This document shows, one piece after another, positions 44,344-50,844 of a stretch of 50,844 nt of DNA; the stretch's first letter is position 1; every line of letters starts with the position of its first letter. A model generated the notes under the pieces. It saw only the letters and a list, made by a program, of their open reading frames with translations, was not told the origin of the DNA and did not search any database. The position numbers were made by a program, and so were the translations under genes. The stretch is from Bacteroidaceae bacterium (GTDB taxonomy: Bacteria > Bacteroidota > Bacteroidia > Bacteroidales > Bacteroidaceae), in the NCBI GenBank assembly GCA_017521285.1, contig JAFXDG010000070.1:1-50844 (forward strand). Reading direction: 5' to 3'.

Positions 44344-44817
44344 TCACTCGTGATGATACGGCTCACCACGAAGTATCGTCATGGCGCGATAGACTTGCTC
44401 CACAAAAATCATGCGAATCATCTGGTGCGAGAAGGTCATTTTGGAGAGTGAGATTTTCTCTTGCGCCGTTTGATAGATGCGTGGTGAGAAACCATAGGGG
44501 CCACCGATGATGAAGACCAACCGTTTGCCCGTGGCACTGAGTTTGCGCTCCATCCACGTGGCAAACTCCACCGAACGGAACTCCTTGCCATGCTCGTCGA
44601 GCAACACCACAGTATCGCCCGGTTGCAGAGTCTTGAGGATAAGGTCAGCCTCACGCTCCTTCTGCTGCTCTTCGGTCAGACTTTTGGTATTCTTCAACTC
44701 GGGGATTATCTCCACATCGAAAGGTATGTAATGCTTCGTGCGCTCCACATACTCATTGATGGCGGCTATATAATAAGGTTGCACCGTCCGCCCCACGGCC
44801 AATAGGATTGTTTTCAT
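44344..44817 (-). CDS. rlmH: 23S rRNA pseudouridine-1915 N3-methyltransferase RlmH
   Basis: SPOUT-fold methyltransferase modifying helix 69 of 23S rRNA. Motifs: LLAVGRTVQPY at the N-terminus, LLDEHGKEFRSVEFA, the SAM-binding knot FIIGGPYGFSP and SLSKMTFSHQMIRMIFVEQVYRA. 157 residues, typical. Its predicted -7 box ends 4 bp before the ATG. Confidence 0.95.
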   Translation of the reverse strand: MKTILLAVGRTVQPYYIAAINEYVERTKHYIPFDVEIIPELKNTKSLTEEQQKEREADLILKTLQPGDTVVLLDEHGKEFRSVEFATWMERKLSATGKRLVFIIGGPYGFSPRIYQTAQEKISLSKMTFSHQMIRMIFVEQVYRAMTILRGEPYHHE

Positions 44818-44821
44818 CTTG

Positions 44822-44829
44822 CAAAAGTA
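44822..44829 (-). promoter_or_regulatory. -7 box of rlmH next to its ATG
   Basis: TACTTTTG (44829-44822) fits TAnnTTTG; TTTC lies 20 bp upstream. Only four bases separate it from the ATG at 44817, so the message would be nearly leaderless. Confidence 0.45.
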
Positions 44830-44871
44830 CAGTTATTTTGCGATATGGAGAAAGGATGAGTGAAAAAATCC

Positions 44872-44895
44872 CGCAACCTATCAAACGAGGTTGCG
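44872..44895 (-). terminator. Hairpin after the secreted-protein gene
   Basis: CGCAACCT and AGGTTGCG form a perfect 8-bp stem with an 8-nt loop, 26 bp past the stop of the gene ending at 44922, followed on the minus strand by a T-run. Confidence 0.7.
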
Positions 44896-44921
44896 AGGAT
44901 TGCAATGCTTACTTTATCCGA

Positions 44922-45761
44922 TTACCAGATAATTGTCATCTTGCCGTTGATGATATAGAGACCTTTCCCTAATTCGTTCTTCAAATTTTTGACAGAAATT
45001 TGTCGCTTCACCATCACACCCTGGAGGTCATAGACGTCAACAAACTGATTGGTTACAATGGTATCAATACCATCTGCGCTAAACGTACCTGTTACTATCA
45101 CATCGTGATGTGGCATGAATTCAGGCAGTCCGCTCCATCCACTGAAGATATAGCCCTCCTTGACGACCTCCTTAGGTACCAATTCTGTACCGCAACCGAC
45201 CCAATCGACAGCATATTCCACACCATCCAACATATAAATTAAGCGGTAATAATGACCTAAAGCATCATTAACTTCAACATTTTCGTTCGGATAAGCAGGG
45301 CCGTTATAATCGGGCAAAGCGCCGAGGTCACCGTCGGTATAAACAATGCGATAAGCCGTATCAATAGGATTGGTGAATGTAACCTTTACGTCCATATCTT
45401 CATCCAACAAATCATCTGTAAAGATGTAGAGACTACCGTCAGCATAGGCTTCCACAGAAGCAACAAAAACCTCTTCGCCATCAGCAGTCACAGTAGCGCA
45501 TCCTTCGGGATAAATCAAACGACTCTTACCCGTTGCGGCCACCAAAGTGGAAATATTGTGCTTGCGACCAATTTCCATCAAAATAACCTGACCGCAATAT
45601 TGGGGAACAAGATCCGTATTCTGCACACAGGACCGAACGTTGCCGGAGAAGAATTCGATAGTCTGCTCATTGTATTTGAGCACCTTATTTCCTGCACTTA
45701 CATTCATTGCAAAGCACATTGTCAATGTCATTGCAAATAATAAAACTTTACTTATTTTCAT
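44922..45761 (-). CDS. Secreted protein with InlB-B-like repeat and sorting-type C-terminus
   Basis: 279 residues, not recognised as a known enzyme. Signal peptide MKISKVLLFAMTLTMCFAMNVSAG. A central InlB-B/flg_new-like strand pattern (VKEGYIFSGWSGLPEFMPHH) and a C-terminal segment VDVYDLQGVMVKRQISVKNL with the final GLYIINGKM, similar to Por/T9SS sorting domains. Four cysteines in the mature part (VRSCVQN, QYCGQ, GCATV, GCGTE) could form disulfides. Upstream TATCTTTG (minus, about 45795-45802) is a possible -7 box. Probably cell-surface or exported; function unknown. Confidence 0.75.
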   Translation of the reverse strand: MKISKVLLFAMTLTMCFAMNVSAGNKVLKYNEQTIEFFSGNVRSCVQNTDLVPQYCGQVILMEIGRKHNISTLVAATGKSRLIYPEGCATVTADGEEVFVASVEAYADGSLYIFTDDLLDEDMDVKVTFTNPIDTAYRIVYTDGDLGALPDYNGPAYPNENVEVNDALGHYYRLIYMLDGVEYAVDWVGCGTELVPKEVVKEGYIFSGWSGLPEFMPHHDVIVTGTFSADGIDTIVTNQFVDVYDLQGVMVKRQISVKNLKNELGKGLYIINGKMTIIW

Positions 45762-45811
45762 GCTCGTATTAATTTAAAATCATAGAATGTGACAAAGATA
45801 CAAATTTTAGA

Positions 45812-45839
45812 GAAGAACGAAGAATGAAAAGTGAAGAAT
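45812..45839. repeat. Heptameric GAAGARY repeat
   Basis: GAAGAAC, GAAGAAT, GAAAAGT, GAAGAAT in tandem, upstream of the secreted-protein gene. Same family as 8645-8686. Confidence 0.8.
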
Positions 45840-45855
45840 TTCCTCAAAAAGTTTT

Positions 45856-45928
45856 CCTCAATCCCCCAAAAGGGTGCAGGTCATATCATTGACAGCTTTG
45901 TTCTCTCCCCTTTTGGGGGAGTTGGAGG
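45856..45928. repeat. Inverted repeat related to the ilvB-ilvN element
   Basis: CCTCAATCCCCCAAAAGGG (45856-45874) pairs with CCCCTTTTGGGGGAGTTGG and onward (45907-45928) apart from two unpaired bases. Each arm also contains a smaller dyad (CCCAAAAGGG). Its layout matches the arms of the 40338-40460 element. Confidence 0.65.
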
Positions 45929-46082
45929 GGGCTATCCTTTTCTCCTTTCTTTACACCTTACAGTAATAATTCCCGCATTCCTATTTCGTTTCTATTTCAT
46001 CAGAAGGTAACGCTTCGTAACAGGCAGTTTTTTGTATAAATATACAATACATAAAAGGCGGAAGACTGAAAACGGGAAGTGC

Positions 46083-46193
46083 ATGTGCACAAGTACCACC
46101 GACCGTGTGCACACGGTCGGCGGAGTTTCTTCAGACATAGCGTTATAGAGTGTACACACGGTCAATAGAGGGTGTGCACACGGACGAATGAGA
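46083..46193. repeat. 22-bp tandem repeat with palindromic core GTGTGCACAC
   Basis: Units start at about 46083, 46105, 46127 (diverged), 46150 and 46172; four of them carry TGTGCACA or TGTACACA followed by CGG or AAG. A perfect 22-bp palindrome spans 46099-46120, centred on TGTGCACA. No gene is convincing here. Confidence 0.75.
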
Positions 46194-46344
46194 AGATATT
46201 CACAAGCAGACAAAATGTATAATCATACATCGGTCGTGCATAAATATACAAAATTGACCGTGCGAGAATCGCGTATATGCACACGATTTTTCTTTCGGAC
46301 GAAAATATGCAAAAAATACAAGCAGACCATAAACCACTGATGCT

Positions 46345-46412
46345 CAGCCTTAGGATGAGGCAACATCAGCCCTGGGATGATGTAGGCTTAGCCATGGGAT
46401 GATGCAGATGCA
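46345..46412. repeat. 22/23-bp tandem repeat, three units
   Basis: Diverged units start at 46345, 46367 and 46390, sharing AGCC...GGGATGATG. Located about 70 bp past the stop of the beta-helix lipoprotein gene. The stretch 46194-46344 shows only a small dyad (ATGTAT/ATACAT, 46215-46230). Confidence 0.7.
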
Positions 46413-46478
46413 AGAAGAGGATTTTTCTATTTCTTTACAAGATGCGTAATAAAATATTTACAACCCGCAAATCGATTT

Positions 46479-47963
46479 TCATTCGGATGACAAGCGTTCT
46501 TGCGCTCCTGCATCAGGGACTTCGTCCTCCAGTCGGCTACGACCAAGGCGATCGAGGGGATAGAGGTTGAGCGCATCGTCCCTATGGCCTGCACCAATGG
46601 CTTGCGACATGGAGTCGAGGGAAAAGTCGTAGTAGAAAATGTCGGTATCGATAAGGGGGAAATTCCCCAAGTGGCTCACTTCGTGCCCTACTGAATCGAC
46701 ACGAACCTGGAAATAGCGTCCGCCAGGAAGGGTGTCTGCCCCAATGCTATCGGCGGGGACATTCAACAGGCAATGGTCAAAGCGGTAGTTGAAGGTGAGC
46801 GAATCGGGCGCGGAGGTGGGCCACAACATCAGTTCGTTGGAAGAATAGCCGGTAACGATACAGCTACGGAAATCGGCACGGATGAGCGGACACCACTCGT
46901 TACTCAAACTGAGGGCAGCACCGCGATAGGCCCAAGGGTAGAAGTTGGCAAGCGTCGAGTACACCACCTGCACATCGCCACCACGCACGCGCAGGCAATG
47001 GCCACCGGCATTGGTGAGTTCGGTGTTTCCCACCCACAAGCGTCCGTTCACGGCACTGAGGGCATCGCCCGCCACATTGTGGATGACGGAGTTTTCAATG
47101 GTGAGTTTGTTCAGAGCAGCATCGGCAGAGTCGCACCGTATGCCCCACCCTCCACTATGGATATCGACAAAGTTCAGATGGTTGTCGTAGCTGGATGCGC
47201 CCAAGGTGATACCTCCCCATTGGTTGTCCAACCGGTCATAAGGAAGGTAGTCAAACATATTGTCAAGCCTGTCGCCACGGAAGACAATGGGGCGCTCCAC
47301 CGAACCCTCGGCCTTCAACGTGCCATCCACCCGCATGAAGGCACCGCTATGGAAGTGGAGGCGCACACCTTCGGAGAGGCGCAAAATGGCTCCGCTATCC
47401 ACACACAAGCTATCATACACCACGTAAGGACGCTCGCCGGTCAAGGTTGTATCGGTGGCAAAGGAAACGCCACGAAGCACAATCATATCCTGTCCGTAAG
47501 CCTCCAATTGCACCTGTTGGTAAAGGCCGCTCTGCAAATGGAATTGGAGCGAATCGCGAAGCAAGAAGGGATTGTCCTCGTTGCGCGGGTCAACGGTGAC
47601 TTCGACAAAAACGTAGAGACTATCTCCATCGCGCACCTCGACATCTGCAAACTCGGTGCCACTCATGCCATCAACATTCACGCGGAAGCCCGAACGTCCG
47701 CCACTGGCTAGACGGATAGAGGGAAGCATCAGCGACTCGCCTCCCCGATTATAGACCTTGAATAATTGGGTGCTGGAGCCGATGGTGGTAAATACGGTGT
47801 CGAACCTCACCGTGTCGGCCGAAAAGTCCAACAGAGCCGAGGGAGAGGTGGTGTAGGTCTCTTCATCGTCACACGAAACGGACAGGACGGACGACAACAC
47901 CAGCAAAGGGAGCATCCATATACACCTTATAATATATATAGCAAGATGTCTTTTTCTTTTCAT
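46479..47963 (-). CDS. Beta-helix lipoprotein
   Basis: 494-residue lipoprotein of unknown function. Signal peptide with lipobox SVSC (Cys31) followed by DDEE. An N-terminal domain (about 40-170) resembles an Ig-like/choice-of-anchor fold (DTVFTTIGSSTQLFKVYNRG). From about residue 210 it forms right-handed parallel beta-helix coils: GAILRLSEGVRLHFHSGAFM, VDGTLKAEGSVERPIVFRGD, WGGITLGASSYDNHLNFVDI, LTIENSVIHNVAGDAL. The 41 extra codons upstream in frame contain the RidA terminator hairpin, so the ATG at 47963 is used. Follows ridA. Confidence 0.8.
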   Translation of the reverse strand: MKRKRHLAIYIIRCIWMLPLLVLSSVLSVSCDDEETYTTSPSALLDFSADTVRFDTVFTTIGSSTQLFKVYNRGGESLMLPSIRLASGGRSGFRVNVDGMSGTEFADVEVRDGDSLYVFVEVTVDPRNEDNPFLLRDSLQFHLQSGLYQQVQLEAYGQDMIVLRGVSFATDTTLTGERPYVVYDSLCVDSGAILRLSEGVRLHFHSGAFMRVDGTLKAEGSVERPIVFRGDRLDNMFDYLPYDRLDNQWGGITLGASSYDNHLNFVDIHSGGWGIRCDSADAALNKLTIENSVIHNVAGDALSAVNGRLWVGNTELTNAGGHCLRVRGGDVQVVYSTLANFYPWAYRGAALSLSNEWCPLIRADFRSCIVTGYSSNELMLWPTSAPDSLTFNYRFDHCLLNVPADSIGADTLPGGRYFQVRVDSVGHEVSHLGNFPLIDTDIFYYDFSLDSMSQAIGAGHRDDALNLYPLDRLGRSRLEDEVPDAGAQERLSSE

Positions 47964-48023
47964 AATCAGAGCGGTTTTTCTTACAAGATAATAACGGAGA
48001 AAGAGAGGAAATATTATAATAAA

Positions 48024-48060
48024 CCCGCCACACAAGACCGAAAAAGGCCTGTATGGCGGG
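48024..48060 (-). terminator. Terminator hairpin after ridA
   Basis: CCCGCCACACA pairs with TGTATGGCGGG (one mismatch) around a 15-nt loop, 25 bp past the ridA stop, followed on the minus strand by TTTATTATAAT. Confidence 0.7.
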
Positions 48061-48085
48061 AATATGTCCGATTCTATTTCCGGCA

Positions 48086-48466
48086 TCAGCCACGCACGGC
48101 AATGCTCTCAATCTCAACCAACGCACCCTTGGGCAATTGCTTCACGGCAAATGCAGAACGGGCGGGGAAAGCTCCACTGAAGTAGCTGGCATAGACCTCG
48201 TTCATCTCGACAAACAAAGAAATGTCGGCCAAGAATACGGTGGTTTTCACCACATTGTCCAACGTCAGACCAGCCTCGGCCAACACGGCTTTGATATTCT
48301 CAAACACTTGGATCGTCTGCTCCTTGATGCCACCTTCTACCACATCTCCCGTAGCGGGATTGACAGGAATCTGACCGGAAAGGAACACCATATTTCCCAC
48401 CTCTATCGCTTGGCTATAAGGACCAATGGCTGCAGGTGCATTGGAAGTTGAAATCACTTTTTTCAT
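48086..48466 (-). CDS. ridA: RidA family 2-iminobutanoate/2-iminopropanoate deaminase
   Basis: Hydrolyses reactive enamine/imine products of PLP dehydratases such as threonine dehydratase, which protects branched-chain synthesis. Motifs [20 protein letters not shown], the arginine in ARSAFAV and the C-terminal LVEIESIAV. 126 residues with the ATG at 48466; the frame extends 49 codons upstream without similarity to the family. No consensus promoter found in 48467-48660. Confidence 0.95.
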   Translation of the reverse strand: MKKVISTSNAPAAIGPYSQAIEVGNMVFLSGQIPVNPATGDVVEGGIKEQTIQVFENIKAVLAEAGLTLDNVVKTTVFLADISLFVEMNEVYASYFSGAFPARSAFAVKQLPKGALVEIESIAVRG

Positions 48467-48672
48467 ACTACGTTTTTCTTGTTTTTTGAGGTTTATATTA
48501 TATAAATAATGTAAAAGTGGCGCTAAGTTACAGCTTTCTGACGGCAAAACATGAACATTGCGCTCAGTTTTACGTTCATTTAACATCATATAAGAAGAGG
48601 GGCATTCCCACAAAAAAGAAAAAAATCAGATAAAAAAACTGGAAAAAACAAGGTCATGTGCAAAATTATAAC

Positions 48673-48680
48673 TACTTTTG
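48673..48680 (+). promoter_or_regulatory. Candidate -7 box of rho
   Basis: TACTTTTG fits TAnnTTTG; no TTTG is seen at the -33 position. It would give a leader of about 145 nt. Confidence 0.4.
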
Positions 48681-48748
48681 CACCATCAAACATCTAAAAA
48701 GCAATTGTCCGCAAGGGCACCGCTATCCATTTTTACCCATCGTACGCC

Positions 48749-48832
48749 ATGTTTACCGACAAAATCCCCAACGAAAAGGGGGGACACCGGAATACATCGT
48801 ACAACATCAAAAAAACATTTCAATTTACTTAA
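48749..48832 (+). CDS. Possible 27-codon upstream ORF in the rho leader
   Basis: ATG at 48749, frame [12 protein letters not shown]...FQFT, TAA at 48830-48832, one base before the rho ATG (48834). A ribosome ending here would be placed to restart on rho. There is no homology evidence; it could be chance. Confidence 0.3.
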   Translation: MFTDKIPNEKGGHRNTSYNIKKTFQFT

Positions 48833-48833
48833 T

Positions 48834-50844
48834 ATGTATAACATCATCCAACTCAGAGAAAAAGAACTGAGCGAACTACAAGAGATAGCCAATGAATTGG
48901 GAATCAAGAAGACCAGTTCGTTGGAGAAAGACGATTTGGTATATAGAATCCTTGACGAGCAAGCCATTGCCGAAGCTGCCAAAAAGACTTCCGAAACACC
49001 CAAGAAACGGTCGAGAGTAACCGTTAAGCAAGCGCCCGGCAAAGTATATACTGCCACACAAGACAAGGCCCAAAAGATAGAAGAACCGGCAATCAAAACG
49101 ATTGTAACTCCCATACAAGAAGAACCCGAAACAGCGTCCGCACAGGAGCTTCCGCAAGCAGAAGGAACAGCCGCGGAAGAGACACCTGCACCCAAGAAGC
49201 GCGGACGCAAACCAGGAAGCAAGAACAAGCCGAAAGAACAGCCGGAAACAGAAGCCGTAACGGAAGAACAAGCCGAAAAGCCCGAAAAGGCCAAGAAAAC
49301 CAAGAAGAAAGAGGCTACGGAAGAAGAGGCTGCACCAGCAATTGAGCAACAAGAGGCCACCCTGCCCTTTGCCGAAGAGCCCATAGAGAAAGCCCCTCTG
49401 GAAGAAAAGGCGGACGAAACCATTCCCCAAGCCGAACAAATAGAGACAACAGAGGAGGGCAAAGCTGAAGAGCCTAAACAAGAGCCGGTAAGAACCGACA
49501 TCAATAGCGACCTGCCTGCACACCTTTTCCAAAACCCATACGCCACAGAAGACTTTATCCCCATCGAAGAAATCCCTTCGGAAGGGAACTTGGAGGTTCC
49601 CGAAGAACTCTACGGAAAGTTCGAATCAACCAAAGTGGAAATGATGGCCGAAAAGCCGGCTCCCATCTACCGCCGGATGGACGATTATCCTGATTACTTC
49701 GACGACCAGATGCCCATACCCACGCCACCACAACCCGAAAAGGATTACGACTTCGAAGGCATTCTCGACGGAACAGGCGTGTTGGAAATCATGAGCGATG
49801 GCTACGGATTCCTCCGTTCGGCCGACTATAACTACCTCTCTTCACCCGATGACATCTACGTGTCACAAGGCCAAATCAAACTCTTCGGATTGAAGACAGG
49901 CGACGTGGTGGAAGGCCCCATCCGTCCGCCCAAGGAGGGAGAAAAATACTTCCCGCTGGTGAAGGTGACAAAAATCAACGGCAAGAGTCCCTCAGTGGTG
50001 CGCGACCGCGTGCCTTTCGAACACCTCACTCCCCTCTTCCCCGACGAGAAGTTCAAGCTCTGTAGCGGACGTGGCGACAACCTCTCTGCCCGCGTGGTAG
50101 ATATGTTCGCCCCCATCGGAAAGGGTCAACGTGCGCTCATCGTAGCCCAACCCAAAACGGGTAAGACCATCCTGATGAAAGATATTGCCAACGCCATTGC
50201 GGCCAACCATCCGGAAGCTTACATGATCATGCTCCTCATCGACGAACGTCCCGAAGAGGTGACAGATATGGCCCGTAGCGTCAACGCCGAAGTGATTGCC
50301 TCGACCTTTGACGAACCGGCCGAGCGCCACGTGAAGATTGCCGGCATCGTACTCGAAAAGGCCAAGCGCATGGTCGAGTGCGGACACGATGTGGTCATCT
50401 TCCTCGACTCCATCACCCGTCTGGCACGCGCCTACAACACCGTTTCGCCCGCATCGGGCAAGGTGCTCTCCGGAGGTGTGGACGCCAATGCCCTGCACAA
50501 GCCCAAGCGCTTCTTCGGTGCCGCACGTAACATCGAAGGTGGAGGTTCGCTCACCATCATCGCCACTGCCCTCATCGACACCGGCTCGAAGATGGACGAA
50601 GTGATTTTCGAAGAATTCAAGGGCACGGGTAACATGGAGCTCCAGCTCGACCGCAACCTCTCGAACAAGCGCATCTTCCCGGCCGTCAACATTGTGGCTT
50701 CAAGCACACGTCGCGACGACCTGTTGCACGACAAGCAGACACTCGACCGCATGTGGATTCTCCGCAAGTTCTTGTCCGACATGAACCCCATCGAAGCCAT
50801 GGATTTCGTAAAGGGCCGCCTCGAACAGACACGCGACAACGAAG
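48834..50844 (+). CDS. rho: Transcription termination factor Rho, long form (3' end outside window)
   Basis: RNA-dependent ATPase ending transcription; 670 codons are in the window. Residues 1-45 form the Rho_N domain ([20 protein letters not shown]). About 50-300 is a low-complexity region of E, K, P, A and T, including an AT-hook-like [15 protein letters not shown]. The RNA-binding cold-shock-like domain starts near 305 ([12 protein letters not shown]), Walker A PKTGKT lies near 438, Walker [17 protein letters not shown] near 520, and the Q/R-loop region includes [22 protein letters not shown]. coli Rho is 419 residues, so the extension is about 250. In Bacteroides thetaiotaomicron this type of region has been reported to drive phase separation. 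Confidence 0.95.
   Translation, partial: MYNIIQLREKELSELQEIANELGIKKTSSLEKDDLVYRILDEQAIAEAAKKTSETPKKRSRVTVKQAPGKVYTATQDKAQKIEEPAIKTIVTPIQEEPETASAQELPQAEGTAAEETPAPKKRGRKPGSKNKPKEQPETEAVTEEQAEKPEKAKKTKKKEATEEEAAPAIEQQEATLPFAEEPIEKAPLEEKADETIPQAEQIETTEEGKAEEPKQEPVRTDINSDLPAHLFQNPYATEDFIPIEEIPSEGNLEVPEELYGKFESTKVEMMAEKPAPIYRRMDDYPDYFDDQMPIPTPPQPEKDYDFEGILDGTGVLEIMSDGYGFLRSADYNYLSSPDDIYVSQGQIKLFGLKTGDVVEGPIRPPKEGEKYFPLVKVTKINGKSPSVVRDRVPFEHLTPLFPDEKFKLCSGRGDNLSARVVDMFAPIGKGQRALIVAQPKTGKTILMKDIANAIAANHPEAYMIMLLIDERPEEVTDMARSVNAEVIASTFDEPAERHVKIAGIVLEKAKRMVECGHDVVIFLDSITRLARAYNTVSPASGKVLSGGVDANALHKPKRFFGAARNIEGGGSLTIIATALIDTGSKMDEVIFEEFKGTGNMELQLDRNLSNKRIFPAVNIVASSTRRDDLLHDKQTLDRMWILRKFLSDMNPIEAMDFVKGRLEQTRDNE

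Noticed and set aside
45992-46213. 73-codon minus-strand ORF
   Set aside because: Covers the 22-bp palindromic array; no family features.
48686-49564. 292- and 218-codon minus-strand ORFs opposite rho
   Set aside because: The serine/phenylalanine/leucine-rich translations are the reverse of the K/E-rich rho extension; rho is unmistakable.

Overview
The window looks like a chromosomal segment of a Bacteroidales bacterium, probably Bacteroidaceae (Bacteroides/Phocaeicola-like). Reasons: many promoters fit the Bacteroidetes pattern TTTG-N19-21-TAnnTTTG, ribosome-binding sites are A-rich rather than strong Shine-Dalgarno, and the gene families are typical of the order (long Rho with a charged disordered N-terminal region, pyrophosphate-dependent phosphofructokinase, fimbrillin/GLUG lipoprotein, CotH protein with a sorting-type C-terminus, an ilv operon containing an acyl-ACP thioesterase). 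No species is claimed.

Layout. 1-0.75 kb: 5' part of an AbiEi-like (DUF6088) antitoxin with two near-identical promoter/operator copies, then a 22-bp tandem repeat. 1-5.6 kb: sbcD-sbcC nuclease. 5.7-8.4 kb: membrane-anchored GH25 muramidase and PPi-phosphofructokinase. 8.7-9.2 kb: four tRNA genes (Gly, Leu, Leu, Gly). 9.4-15.9 kb: hexuronate catabolism, namely KDPG aldolase and KDG kinase on the minus strand, divergent from a LacI-type regulator, altronate dehydratase and an NhaC-type antiporter. 16.1-20.5 kb: potABCD polyamine ABC transporter. 20.5-24.5 kb: recJ-recQ-TPR operon. 24.7-25.1 kb: two 23-bp minisatellites. 25.1-28.8 kb: C1B aminopeptidase, aminopeptidase P, and a divergent patatin phospholipase. 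28.9-37.7 kb: an AT-richer surface block (large secreted CotH protein, nucleotide-sugar 4,6-dehydratase, fimbrillin/GLUG lipoprotein). 37.9-44.3 kb: ilvD-ilvB-ilvN-thioesterase-ilvC with a leader. 44.3-48.5 kb: rlmH, a secreted protein, a beta-helix lipoprotein, ridA. 48.8 kb to the end: rho, cut by the window edge.

How genes work together. Altronate dehydratase, KDG kinase and KDPG aldolase carry hexuronate carbon to pyruvate and glyceraldehyde-3-phosphate; the shared intergenic region holds palindromes at both predicted start sites, which suits control by the LacI protein. IlvD/B/N/C make branched-chain amino acids, and RidA removes reactive imines that arise in that metabolism.

The strongest candidate for an undescribed system is the ilv leader (44048-44264): a promoter, a 25-codon leader peptide with the control run LLLVVNVVV, an 11-nt segment at its stop codon that perfectly complements the 5' arm of a downstream terminator, and then the terminator. 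This is a complete attenuation device readable from the sequence. Also notable are the duplicated operator/promoter of the antitoxin, a perfect 35-bp inverted repeat abutting the ilvN start, intergenic tandem arrays of unrelated sequence that all repeat every 22-23 bp, and several families of dispersed hairpin repeats.
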